In this document: in pieces, positions 35,201 to 48,299 of the stretch
How the letters are laid out: each line of letters opens with the position of its first letter
How positions within the stretch are numbered: position 1 is the first letter of the stretch
Notes under the pieces: generated by a model
What the model was told of the DNA's origin: nothing
The model's input: the letters and a program-made list of their open reading frames with translations, nothing else
The model's database searches: none
NCBI RefSeq assembly: GCF_964204865.1
Contig: NC_135257.1
Location: forward strand, 2,356,001-2,420,000
DNA from: Styela clava
Lineage: Eukaryota > Chordata > Ascidiacea > Stolidobranchia > Styelidae
Direction of reading: 5' to 3'
Length of the DNA: 64,000 bases
Made by a program: the position numbers and the translations under genes

Positions 35201-38200
35201 CTCTTCTTCAGAAAAAACAATTATCTATGATTCTATAACTATAACTAAATTATATCATCCTGCAGTTGCACCAATGTTATTCACAGTATATTGTATATGA
35301 GTTAACACCGAGTCTGAATCGATTACAAAATGTATGTTGCACGATGGAGCGATAAATTCCGATAAATTCCGACTAATCCCGAAATCCCTACAAACGCAAC
35401 TCAGGAATCAACATACTTAATAAAGTCTTTTAAAAATTTGTCACCAGTAGTAATACTCTGGAATAAGCCAAATTAAATGAAACTAATCCGTCACAAGTTT
35501 TAAGCCTCAAAATCCTAAAAATTGTTTGTTTGAAAAGAATTATGTATGGCTCGAGATGTTATATTCTTTATAGATTTGTCTTATCCTTTTCCTAATTTCA
35601 CTCAATTTAATTACCTACTTAATGCAAGCTAATTTCGTATCAGATTGTATATTGTTCCATTAATTAAAATTTGCTCAACAAAGGTATTTCGAAATTGCCA
35701 CAATTAAAAAATATTAATAATCGAATATTAAAAATGGCTTATGTAAAAAAAAGAATGCTATAGATAGACGAATGTGGGTTATGACGAATTGTGGCGGATT
35801 TCCGTCAATATTAGTTAATAACGATACATTGGCGAAAATTTTCGAATATCCATACACAGTAATAACAATAATTTGCGATAAAATAATATACGAGCGACTA
35901 AATTTTATCAATGATGTACATCATAACGAAAAGTATTTTTAAATAAAGTATAGTGTTGGTAAAGTACATATGTGATTCACCGGGGCATATTGGGCATATT
36001 TAGAGGCACTGCTTGTTATCCCAAAATGTATTCTGAATGTTATCGGAAATCGAGTGACAAATTAAAACAAGTTCGGACAGGTGTTCGTTTTGAAAAATGC
36101 ATTTCCTAATAAACTTGCATAACAAATCCAGTATTTATATTTTGTTCATAACAACTGGACGATGGTTATTCTTCTTTGGAGATATATTCAATAAAAAGAC
36201 TTTTAATGAAAATTGAATATGACTGGCGGTATATTGCGTCGTTAAAATTCATATACTAGACACAGTTTATGTAATAAAAAATGAAATGTTTAGGTAATAT
36301 CAGTGATTATGAAGAACCTTTGTATAAATTAGTGATTCAGAGACTGTGTATTTTATAAAGTCAATTTCAACAGCTTACATTACCATTGTCTTGCCACAAA
36401 AATGTTACAATAACATGCAGAAGAAAATTAATTATGAAATTCAAAATTTGACGACAGCAGCATTGAATCATGGTTTACGATAGTAAATTTTAAACAATTT
36501 GTTAGCGTACCGCCACCGCCGGTTGATGGCACCGGTCGGGTATGAGTATAACTTTTCACTTTCGATAAATTTGCAGGAAATATCTCTGAAATGTAGATTT
36601 CAGTTGGAAATAAAACCGGTCAGGAAAACATTCAAATTTCCTAACGAAAACAGTTTGGGTTTAATAAGTTAAATGATCAGTAAAATTGGATTTGAAAGCT
36701 TGAATTTTACGTAATATCATAAATCCGGGTTTTTATGATACTGAAGAATCATCTCAATATCGAACATTGCAACTATTTTAAAGTAAACAATAAAATGGGT
36801 AAAATGTTGATAGGTTCAAGAAAATTCTAACCTAAAATCAGTTATACTTAGGCCTATTGCACTAGCCTGGAAATAGTCTAACATCGTTCGTTTTTGCGAC
36901 ACAGGAACCGACGTCTGGTTTGGATAGTGCGACAGCTTACGGACTTATTAGGACGCTGAAACAGTATGCTGTTAAAACTAACAAAACCGTATTGATGACA
37001 GTTCATCAACCTTCTTCACAGGTATTTTTGGAATAGCAGTAATTTAGACTTTCTCGAATACTTCACTCGTAGACCCTTCAACTCATTTCTTATACCTGTT
37101 ATTGGAGTAGATTACCATAGCTTTCAATTTAAACAAAATTTGATACAACTGATACTTGAATCTTATGTAGAAATTTGTATGTTCGGAATTGATTTTTGTT
37201 TTAAAAAATTATACCATTTTCGGGCAATTTTGTCATTCATGTCAAATTTCCTACATTTGATACAACTTTCTAGTCTCACATTATTCCAAATAAAAATACA
37301 AAGATGATTTTCCGTTTCTCCACCTAGCAAGTTAGTCGAGTTTCGACTATTGGTCACTACCCCAACCACATTGTACAAACAGGTTGGTTATTCACCGAAC
37401 TGCGAAGATCAGGCTTTTCCCATTAGAATGCTGCGTATAATACTTTCCTTTGCAAAGCTTTATTAACCTACGTGTAGGGAGAGTTAATTACCTGATAGAA
37501 ATGTGTAAGTGAAATGTTAATTTATTACTATTTTTCTCGCGATATGTGTAACATGCCATCATGGTTTTGTGTTAATTTACCAGATGTTTTTTCTCTTCGA
37601 TACAATATTGTTGTTGACGGAAGGAAAGATAGCGTATTATGGTTCACCGAATGACGTACTTGATCATTTTGCCGAACTCGGTCATTCTTGTGACATTCCA
37701 CATTATAACCCTGCCGATTTCATATGTAAGTAGTTTATAGTTAACGTTGGAAATTGTATATGAATTAACTGTATTTTGTGAAGTAAAATTAAAGCTATAC
37801 AAATCCTATTGGTCTCTTTTTCTCACGAATGAGTTATATATGACCGTTCTGTATACTTGCAAGTTGCAACACTCTCACTCCATACTCTAATGCAGAATAA
37901 ACCATAACTTTTTAATTGAATTGTCGTTTCAGTGGATATGACGAAATTGGAAGCTGATGAGATTGATAGCATAATATCATCGTCCAACAAACTTCGTCTC
38001 ACAAATCAAGACTGCCCAATCCGCCGAAGTACGTTTACAGGGAAACCACTCAGCAAATCAGCAATTGAAGGTATAGCTGTAACTTTCAAAACATTACATT
38101 ATATCTTGCACGCCATATGATGTTACTGTGGCTTACAATCCCCACTTATCTTCATGCTGTAAACGGAATGTGCTTAAACAACTCATGCATGAATAACTGA

Positions 38201-41200
38201 TTTGTCATCTCAGATGAATACTACCTGTGTTTGGAATATGTGCAGAGATGCATTGGCATTTAATTTGGTATTATGTTTAGTAATCACGAATCGTGAATAC
38301 AGTCAGCACGCCAGTGAATACAGTCAGCGAAGTCATGGCTTCCATATACCGTCCTTATTTTCAAAATTTAGAAGAAAATTTTTTCCATGCTTAAACGGTT
38401 TGTCCTAATGTTTATAAGCCTTGTCTTTATTGTTTCACTATTTTCATCACTGAGAGATAAATAGGGCTTATATTTATATGCTAAAAGAAGGTGTTATACT
38501 AGGGGTTTTCATGCTGGATGTTGTTAATGTTCTCCCGTTCTGGGCCGATGCTTTTTAGTATTGTTTTTCATCTGAGAATTGCACTTTCTTTCCTCTTTAC
38601 TTTGAGTAATTATGTAACGTGAAATACCAAAATGACGCTTATACAGAAAGTGAATCTAAAAATTGCAACTGCGAAGTAATGTTCAGAACAACATGAAGTC
38701 ATTGAAGCAAATCGTCTGTGGGGCTTATTATACCTAAATGTAAATGGGGCACCTCATTTTTGTCGCCGCCTTTATTTCGGTTTCAAAACATGAAAGCCTT
38801 GAATATATTGCTGACGAATTTATTAAAATGATTTTATAAATTTTTATTGCTTTCTTGGTACTGAAAAAATAAATTCAGATATGTTTTATGAATGATCATA
38901 CTTTTTTATATTCAGATGTAGAACGAGAGAAACAAGGTGATACATCGAACGAAATAGAAATAACCACAAAGGAAAGCAGTGCAATGCTCATCACCAACGA
39001 GGAAAAAATTGGAAACGGGAGTCTCAATGGATCATTGAGAAATAGCAGTCGTCAAGATTATATTATGGGAGGTAGGATCAAGAGCAACCCGTTTTTTAAA
39101 ACGATAATTACACAGAAGCAAGAATAAATATTTTGAGTCAGTTCCAAGTACAAACTGTGATAAAATTTGCGTGTTTATTCCAATAACCGAAATTTGTACA
39201 AGTTTGCTAGATGTTTTTAATTAACATTATCCCTTTCATAGAAGTTTGCTTAAAATAATATCTCTCGCACTAAATCAAAAATCTTTTCATTAACCGCAAC
39301 TCATCGATCAATCGTAAGGAGATTTGTAAAATATTTAAATTATGTCATATATAAGGAAATGATTGAATCAATTTTGAAATCTTACCATTCGAAACGCGAA
39401 ACAAGATTAACCTTTCGTCTACCTACATGGTTATTTGTTCTTGTGTGGTTTTTATTTTCTATGTTTTTTTACGTTAATCTCACAGACAGTGAATCGTCAG
39501 AATCAGGCAGCATGGAAACAGACGAAATCGAATCACGTAAACGCCATACGTGGGCTACTTCTTTTTGGAAGCAACTGCGTGTTCTAACTCAACGAAGTTT
39601 TATCCAAGGAAAGTGCGTATTCAATTCGTTTAAGAAAATGCATGACAGACGTGGTTTTAGGTCCTATTTATTTTATTCAACATGGGCAATTTGATTTTGC
39701 AAACAATATGGGTTTATCAGTGGGATGAAATTTAAATAAATCATTAAATGCCATTAAAAGATTAAGTGAATACCATTTGATGTTTTATGCCAATATTTGT
39801 TACATCGAGCTTACAAAATTTCCCCCGTTTTGATATATATTTTATCGTTTGAACTCACATTGACACTGACTGCATACTGTCTTGAGCTGTTTTAAACAAT
39901 TCTAAATTTTCATTTTACCATTGTATGCTTTGATATCGAGACCCTTCAGTAAGATTTATTTATACATCTGACTTTGCACAGAGTAGTGTTTTTAATGTAT
40001 TATTCAAAAACAACTTTGTGAACAGCACAAATCGAGCTTTTGTTGAACTAAGTTTTAATAACTTTTCACAAAATTGTCTAAAATAATATGTTTTTTTACA
40101 TAGAGCTCGATACTTTTCAAAGTTGAAGTTTATCAAATGTATTGGTGTCGCATTGATTGCTGGACTGATGTGGTTTCAAATTGGAGTTGGATTCCCAACA
40201 GAAGACAAAATCAGAGACATAACGGCCCTGGTAAGTTTGCGGATCACCATTGTTTTCGAATATTCGAATATCTTGTTTTAGGTACTCCTTATATGCCACA
40301 TTTCACATCGTTGAAACTATTAGTCTAGGATATGATTTTTATAGGTATTCAGGAGAGAAGAAAGAGAATACGATGCCTAAATCATAACCATGGTTACCAG
40401 CTGGGCTGGGACTATTTAGGCCGTTATATACCCCAAATAAATATAGCCGTAACCATTTACTGGAACATGAAACACTAATTATTTTGTAATCAACCCTCCC
40501 AAAATATTCACCCTGGAACGGTGTTTGAACTTTTTAAATCCAGAAAGAGTGCTTGTCAACAGGTGCAAAATGTGTGGTTATATTTAATCATCTTTTTTAT
40601 TCTTTTCAGTATTTCTTCTCAACACTCTACAGCAGCTTTGATCCTTTATTTGATGTTTTACAATTGTGTAAGTATCCAAAAGAAAATTCCTAACTACTAA
40701 GTTTTTATAAGATAATTTGCTCATACTTGGAAGCACAGGAAAGTGACTGATCTCTTAGTAAAGTAGTGATGAATGTAGTGACAAGAAAACCTGAGACTAT
40801 AAGAATTATAGCGATTATAGTCATTCTTTTCTTTCATCAGATCAGGATTCTAAAAGCTTGTAATTTGTCAAGTCTCGTAGTCTTTCTGCATCGATCAGCA
40901 AAATATTACGTTGATTGTTTACGATTGCTCCGCGTACAAGTTGGCTTGTCTTTTGTTTCTGAACAAAACTACAGAAAACTATTTTGGAATCCCTACTCAC
41001 CAATACGCACGTACACATGTTGTTACGATTCCTTTTCAGATGTAAATTTAGGCACAAAATCACGTTTGACATGCGATAATGCCTAAAGCGTTTATAAATT
41101 GTGGTAAAATCACCGAAACTTTGTACGCAAGACCTCTAACTGTATCCAATATTCGTGGAATCTATCCACATTTCTACCTCACCAATTAAAATAGAGTATA

Positions 41201-43330
41201 CGTCATTGAACGTACCGTTGGTTGCCAAAGCCTCTTGGTGAATGAGTAACATTAGGAAATAACTATAAAAGGTATTGGTTTGAAGGTGTCTCAGTTTCGA
41301 AGTGAGCCATTTTTTTAGAATTTATCCAATGATTTTATGATGTTATAATATGCTACCAAGGATTTAATAGGCATTCGAAGCTAAGCAGAAAGATTTTTTT
41401 CTGGAAATCCAATGTTGGAAAGAACTGTTTTGTGACTTTTTTTTTCTCTTTGCAGACTTTTTCACAACTGCAAGGCAAGGTTGTTAAATACATTAAAATT
41501 ACGATAAAACGTACTTAGATACATTATGCCAACACATTCTAGCAATTGATTTGATAATCAATATTTTTACCTTCCAGTTCCGAGTGAACGTACTGTGATA
41601 AATAAGGAAAGGATGGCGGGATCGTATCGTCTATCAGCATATTATTTAGCTAAGCTAGCGAGTGAATTGCCATTAACTCTGATGCTGCCGACCATATACA
41701 CCACTATAACATATTGGATGGCCGGATTGAACGGTTTAAATCACCCATGGACATTTTTTGGATATTTAGTTGTGATATTAACGCAGGCATTGGCGGCACA
41801 GTCACTAGGTGAGCACACAATATTTTGTTAATTAGTTAGGATGCTGGAACAACACAAACCAACTATATCACACAGCGGGTTCAAAGTCTAAATTGACATC
41901 TTTAAACCTTTAAACCTGAATTTGAAGAAATCAGCTGCGATTCGAAATAAAACATATGTTCAAGACTCATTCATACTTGTCTTACTCAGTGTATTAGTCA
42001 GAGGGGTTGGATAAATCTTTGCTTCAATTTCGGGTTTATAACAATTGTTCCTGTTTTGCCTGGCGTAGCCATGTACTGAATCGAATTTACCGAAAAAATC
42101 TTAATTAGGTATACTGAACACTATAATTTAATTAAAATTGGATATAATTTTACTCTTCTTTATACATATATTCTAGGATTGTTCATTAGTGCAGCAACGC
42201 TAGATTTTGATCACGGACTCGTGTTGGCGGTTCTAATGATGATGTCATTCTTATTAGTTGGCGGATTTTACGTTAAAAATCTTCCAACGTGGCTTACATG
42301 GTTCAAATATGTATCACCGATTACTCATGCGTGGTCTCTGGGATTATATTTGGAGTTTGATTCAGATAACAGAATTATGTAAGTGAAAGCATATTCTAAT
42401 ATTAGCAAAATAGGCGAATGTTTTATAGTTCCCTCTTTTCTCAATATCGGGAAGATAACGCTTTACAGGGGCCGGCACTTATCAACCAGATTTGAATTTA
42501 ATTATCATTATCAGCTTTTCCTTTTGTTTTAAAATCTCCGTGAATACCGGTACTCAACGATCCATAATTTATTGATTTTGTTCCAAGCCTTAGTTACCTG
42601 CCTATGTAGCTAGTCCAATAGGTATACACATCCTATCTCAATACGGTACTTTAACATAGCCTATGTATTTTTATATTTTTCAATTAATATCAATCTGTAT
42701 GTTACCAGTAATTCGGAATACGACCAAACGACTTTAACTCAGCATCACGGTACTTACCTTCCCATCAAAGTTATCCTCTGTGACGTTGGTCGCCTCCATG
42801 GTAACCACTTGTAACATTACACGATAAACCCTTATGCGGTGCATAATTTTGCAATATTTGTGCTGTATATTTGATGATGGATGCACTAACGTATATCTTA
42901 CATAATTGTGAATAATATTTGCTCTGCACGAAATGCATTCATTGCGAAGTGCTTATGATATATAACAATAAAAAAATCTCCGTGTGTGCCGTATGTTGGT
43001 TTATTATAAGTAAAGTTTTTTTTTCATTTTACTTGACGTTTGAATAGAATTTTCCACTTTTACAGATGCGACCCAAAGCTAAGCTCATTCCAATCTTGCA
43101 AAAATCAGATGAGCAACGGCACAATATCGACATACGATAGCAACAGTACTGGTATTTTGATGACCGAACAGAACAGTACCTATTATGTTGCTTATCAAGA
43201 AATTTTGGAACAAAATCAAGTCTACGAACCAGCGTGGGTTGCCATTGTGTCATTACTTACAATAATGTGCGTTTTTAGACTTTTGGGATATATTTGTTTA
43301 CGTTTGTTCCATAAACCTGTTATGAAATAG
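32262..43330 (+). CDS. ABC transporter, subfamily G (half-transporter), 14 exons
   Basis: The exons are 32262-32481, 33173-33342, 33834-33939, 34856-34956, 36905-37021, 37584-37725, 37933-38070, 38916-39071, 39486-39612, 40104-40230, 40610-40667, 41578-41808, 42177-42378 and 43066-43330. Together they give 2160 nt, 719 residues, with every junction in phase and GT/AG ends. The nucleotide-binding domain comes first, as in ABCG proteins: Walker A GPSGSGKTT (71-79, split by intron 1), Q-loop Gln115, signature LSGGEKKR (175-182), Walker B VLLLDEPTSGLD (195-206), H-loop VHQPSS (His233) and the family motif NPADF (280-284). A variable linker (about 290-420) precedes six membrane spans, beginning near 432. 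The last loop has CDP..SC cysteines and NGT/NST sequons. It should work as a dimer exporting lipid-like or hydrophobic substrates. The specific ortholog is not resolved. The linker donor at 39072 (GTAGGA) is weak. Confidence 0.93.
32675..32802. repeat. Inverted repeat in ABCG intron 1
   Basis: The 27-bp arms (32675-32701 and 32776-32802) are inverted copies with two differences. Both contain CCAGGTTAGGGTTA and TAGTATGT. The loop repeats ACTACGGGAGT. It is probably a small foldback MITE, and its GGTTAGGGTTA is not a telomeric array. Confidence 0.6.
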
Positions 43331-43585
43331 GATTATTCGGATTTACTAATTATTCTTGGGATGTTTTGTGAAAACCAAACTGAATTTCGATGTTACTGAC
43401 ACTGTAAATTTCATTCCCTCTCCAGTGTCAATATGTTGGAATTATCACCCTTTTCCAGCGTTATTAAGAGTATTTTACTAGAAGACCCCTGTGGTCGGTC
43501 GTTTTGTCTGTCTCTGTGTCTAGCTGTAGCGTCTAAACTACTGAGCCAATCTGGTTAAAATTTCTCACGTGGGTTATGCTGTCAC

Positions 43586-44017
43586 CAGGTTTGTCCATGA
43601 TACATATTTTGCTATTCCACCCCATAGCAATTTATGCCTGTCCCATCCCATGGGATTCCCATTGGAATACAAGTCAATAAAAAATTGTTAAATTTAGGTT
43701 TAGCGTCTACTAAATAGGACTGCATGTACGAAGAGACATGCAAAACAACAAAATTTACTGACTTTCTTAACTTTAAATTCATAACTATTATACATGTAGC
43801 CCTTTCACAAAGTATATTGTTAATGCTGAATACATTTTGCTCTTTATAACTAACAAGAGAGCTATGTTCAAATATATGGACACGAAGTCCATAACGAAGT
43901 GTTTTAGCATCATTTCCCCGAAAATCATCCGTTGATTCGTGTCCCACATGTCTCATGGGAAATACAAATGTGTGCTGTCCCATTCCCATGGGAATCCCGT
44001 TCCCACGGACAAGCCTG
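43586..44017 (-). mobile_element. 432-bp MITE (hAT-like), copy B, with perfect 8-bp target duplication
   Basis: The ends are CAGGTTTGTCCATG and (inverted) CACGGACAAGCCTG. The flanks are GCTGTCAC at 43578-43585 and 44018-44025, identical. It has the same length as copy A at 3923 and matching interior in the opposite orientation. It sits 255 bp after the ABCG stop codon, inside an older repeat whose halves (GTCTAAACTACTGAGCCAAT before, CCTGGTAATGTGCGTTTCAC after) join cleanly across the target site. The 137-codon minus-strand frame is a by-product of the repeat. Confidence 0.9.
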
Positions 44018-44025
44018 GCTGTCAC

Positions 44026-45180
44026 CCTGGTAATGTGCGTTTCACCAAAAGTCCGGATTGGTGTTTCGTTTCCGTGTCATCAGCGAATAAATATTCTTTC
44101 AAACAAGCCATTTTTCATCTTGTTAATCCATAAACTGGGGAAGCCTTCGGAATTTCAGTGAACATGAATAATTATTGTGCTCAGATTGTGACTATCGTTG
44201 TCTGCCCATAGATATTTCATTTCTTAGAAATATTTTTCTCAACTTTTTCATTCATTGTCAAACTAAACAATTTTCATTGCCATGACCAAATTAAATAGCT
44301 TAGAAAATGAATATATAATCTGATCCAATAATCAGGAATGGATGCATTTGGATCTTCATTCTACTAATTTGAGTCCCGTTAAAGTTTGTTTTTATAACGT
44401 GCTGTTCAGTGTATTTTGTATAAGGATTTTACTTAATACTGTGTACACTGCCTTCTGTTAAGCATTATCTACTGCTACATTTTTCATTCCCCGAGTATTT
44501 ATAAACACAAAAGGTGATTTCTCTTTATATTGCATTTCCAATTTCTTTTCAAATATCAGTGTTTATAATTAAACATTCTTTTATTGACTTCGACTTCCTT
44601 TATTTTATTCGTATCCAGTTTATCTGTGAACGTCGGCGCACACTTACGTCCATCATAGCAGATGATATCAAATATGTATTCTAAGACTTCCAGAACACCC
44701 ACAATTTCATAATTTGATGCATCCACACGACATATAGTTTACACTGACAACTTCCCATTTTCACGATAACAGAATATTGATACCAAATTGTGCTTACAAT
44801 TCCAACATTTTCAGGATTTTCGGGTAAGTAAATTACCGAACCCTTCATACCTACAATAATGCTCTTTTGTAAATTTCTCATCTACCATACATATGACTAG
44901 AAGATATGTGACAAAAGTGGTCGTTTTTAACTGAATATATTGAAGCAAGCATAGGCATAAACATATATATGCTCGGAATATCGGCCTATTAATTGGGGGA
45001 CTTATTGTCAATAACTTCTGAAACGTCAACAAATGTTACAATCGATATGAAGCAGCGATAAAAGTTTGCCTACTTTTTATAATGTGTATAGAAAAGCTTT
45101 TTGTTTAAGCTTGATATCTCAGACCTACATGCGCATCGTTTAAAGCAGAAACTTTAGGAATTTTTATCTTTTTGCGTTAT
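44026..45180. other. Intergenic between ABCG and the dehydrogenase (tail-to-tail)
   Basis: The two genes converge here, so it holds both 3' untranslated ends. I see no further exon or delimited element. Confidence 0.5.
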
Positions 45181-48100
45181 TCATTGTAGGGTAGATGCGG
45201 ACACGAGCCTTGGTTCCTTGATCATTTCAAAATGTTTAGGCATTATAAATTTTTCCCAGACAGCGAGCTTCCATTCATTTGGCCAGATCCAGAAAAATCC
45301 GGATTGAAGTGCATGTATCCAATGTCCTGATGTTGTGCTGGTGTGTCCTAGTTGACGAAGGCAAGCAGATGCAAATGCTTCCGAGTCGATGATAATCTTG
45401 AGACGACGAATAAAAATGCTTATTCTATGATTTCTACATATAGAAGTAATTGCGTATAGCCTACACACTTACACAGACAGAAACCTACAAAAGTCTAAAT
45501 TACATTGTGATATAACGGTACGTTTAGAAACATTTGACGAATGTGAACGAGTACGACCTATATGGTTGTAAGCGATGACATCACAACTTACCAAATTTCG
45601 TCCTTCTTCCCCGTCAGTTCTCTTTTTCTTAACGGCTAACGGCTGTGTCGCCATAATGTCAATTTTATCTCTGTATTCGTACGCTGCGGCCACTATGGAA
45701 AATAAAAATATAACAGTTCTAACAGAGAATGATTTGTACAGTTAAACGCAAAGAAAATTCTTCAGCAATATTAACATTGGGATCGAAATATTATTTTTTC
45801 TAGAATAAATAGTGGTGTTGATGGCGTGATATGCATATACGGCGAACTGTAGGCATATGCAGTCAATTCACCTGTCCATACACATATATAATATAATATA
45901 TATATACATTTATAAGCAATGTCATATCTGTATTCGGCTAACTAATAATACATATGTATATATATAGCCATTCAGGTGATATATATATATATAATAGAGA
46001 TGTACCGGTATCGCTTTTTTCGCGGACACCGATACTGTCGAAAAAGTGACGATACCAATAGGCAGATATTTCATTTTGCCGATGCTTCGATAATATATCA
46101 TTTTCATCAACGTATATATATATATATATATATAATGTTCTTGACCGCACGTGACGGACGGTATAAAAATTTGGAGGAACATTCATTTCCTGACAGGAGA
46201 ACGCGCAACCTCAGATCCGTATTCGTGATTCAATGTATAAGTGGTGTTTCACTACATAAGGGGTGAGCAAAGTTTTATTTTTCGAATGCAGCATTCAGGA
46301 AATCTTCATAAAAAGGGTTGCATGTGACGTCACAGTTGCTATTCCCATCTTCTGAATGATACTAGTGTCGAATTTCATGGCGGCAAATAATGTTGAACCG
46401 GAGATGAAAATAACATTGACATTATATTAACAGTTCATAGTTTAAATAAAGTTAAAATTACATGTATTATATATTACGTTACCGACCTCAGTGCCTGACT
46501 ATAACAGTTAAATAATTGTTTAGATAGATATTGATTGTAAAAAGTAAATACCGTGTGCTTTCCCATTCCAGTCTACCATCTTAAACAGTTAAATCATTTT
46601 TGAGAGACACGAACACAAAAATCATATCTTTGAGCATTAGCTAGGCGTTGAAGGGATAAAAATTATTTATAGATTATTCAGAGTCACAAGAACTCACTTG
46701 TAAACTGCGTAATAAATGCTTTTGATCCCGACGACACTGCCATCCCCGGAATTGCTCTCGCTGCTAATGTTGATGATTGCACTTCGATGAAATCTCTGGA
46801 CAAGTCTCGGAAGAAATTGTTGACACAATAACACGCAACCGAACGTATTTACAACAAGACACCTGGAAATATATTGGCAAACCTATTAAGTCCTGTTATT
46901 TGCATTCTTCACATGTTGTAGCTACAAAACGGTAAAACCTAAATAAAAGCGAACACTGACAAATTATCAAAATATAATAATTCTGCGCATCTTAAAAAAT
47001 GGTGGGATATTATTAAATACTATACATACCACATTCGAAAAGTCATAAAAGGTATTTTTTTCGGTTTTGATACCTCATGATTGGTTAATAGCAATGCAAA
47101 CTTATGAAGCCTTCGGCACGTAGTATTAGTATTTAGTACCAGTCGATTACACATACAGCAATTACCGTTTAATTACTGAACCACACAACCATTCTCTCCC
47201 TAATATATTAATATATCATCTATGATGTTATTATTATTCAACATTCCAGTCAGAAAGAATATACACCATGGAAATGTCATTACCACCTTCCACGTTATGT
47301 GCTGGTGATATATTGTAAGTACGAGGTCACAATCTACAAAACGACTAATGTTTGCTATGCTGGCGGTTATTATAGAAGCTTTTACGAAGCTATCAAAATA
47401 ATATAATAAAACAATTTTTGTTTAAAATAGTAAAATTGTAGCGCTCTCCGGCGTGTTTTTAGAAAAAAATAAAATAAAATTGGAGCCCAATTTAACTCGT
47501 CGGCGTCTTTAACTCACTCTCTTATTTTTTCTGCTGACATTTGATGAAATTTTTCTGACAATCCGGCGCATCCGACCGCATTGACAACGATAGAAACATC
47601 TAAATCTTCAACTTGTCGCAATATGTCGTTGTAAAAGGGTAGAGAAAATGCTTTGCGGAAATCAGCCACAATTGTTCGGACCTATAAATATAGATACAAT
47701 GTCGGATGTTGCTCATTTTATTAGACTTATGTAGATTAATTCAGAAACTTATAACTAATTCTGAAAACGTTTAGGATTTGTGCTTTTAATAGGCGTTCCA
47801 AGCCAAGGAAACAATTTATATTAGTGTCGATGGCTACCGGTATATATATTTTTTAGCAAATTCCCAATGTATATATATATATATCTAACAATATTTAATA
47901 TTTTTATTCTCAGAATTATATTTTATGATGCATATATCGATCTATGGTATTGTTGTACTAAAATGAGAGAGCGGGTATATGTTTTTACTTCACCTTCACC
48001 ATATGTTTCAACACTATTAAATCTCTCAGTCTGTGCATTTTTTCAATGTCTCTACCAACAAGAACAATATGAAAACCCCGTTTTGCGAGTTGCAGTGCAA

Positions 48101-48299
48101 ATCCACTCCCTGTGGTGGACGTTGGTGCGGTAATTAGGGCCCATGTGTGTTGTCCATATCTCAGACCATGATCATAGCTTTCTCGTACAAAAAATTTTCG
48201 TAGAAATCCAACCAGTTTCAACGCTAAAATTGTAATTGCGATTGCTCCAACTGTGGATACAATCGAACTCAGTATAGTTTCAGCTTTGCTCATTATCAC
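45181..48299 (-). CDS. Short-chain dehydrogenase, HSD17B12/HSDL1-like, atypical cofactor loop
   Basis: Exons on the minus strand are 48299-47994, 47681-47518, 46862-46698, [one missing], 45692-45601 and 45396-45181. Exon 1 gives a membrane anchor (about residues 5-35) and WALITAPTSTTGSGFALQLA, then KRGFHIVLVGRD. Exon 2 gives VRTIVADF and VVNAVGCAGLSE. Exon 3 gives CQQFLPRLVQ, IINISS (catalytic Ser region) and YYAVYK (YxxxK kept). Exon 4 gives AYEYRDKIDIMATQPLAV. Exon 5 gives SEAFASACLRQLGHTSTTSG and the C-terminus. The family (3-ketoacyl-CoA or steroid reductases of the ER) normally has TGxxDGIG; here the first two glycines are Ala and Thr. Exon 3 ends in phase 2 and exon 4 starts needing phase 1, and about nine residues (the usual FVxxFS segment) are missing. 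A small exon of 3n+2 nt should therefore lie between 45694 and 46690. Activity is uncertain. Confidence 0.85.
45880..46135. repeat. TA-dinucleotide microsatellites and possible hAT end inside a dehydrogenase intron
   Basis: TA runs lie at about 45886-45910, 45957-45965, 45980-45992 and 46112-46134. Between them TAGAGATGTACCGGTATCGC (about 45995) resembles a hAT terminus of the TAGRGATGTACCGGTATCG type. No second end was seen. Confidence 0.4.

Noticed and set aside
40766..41086. 106-codon frame inside an ABCG intron
   Set aside because: No domain, no phase-compatible splice sites, and the flanking exons already join correctly.
41460..41484. Possible ABCG microexon after TTTGCAG at about 41459
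   Set aside because: Joining 40667 directly to 41578 restores the conserved FPSER motif in frame, so no extra exon is needed.
43612..44025. 137-codon minus-strand frame
   Set aside because: Lies within the 432-bp MITE; the related copy at 3928-4266 gives a similar frame as a by-product.
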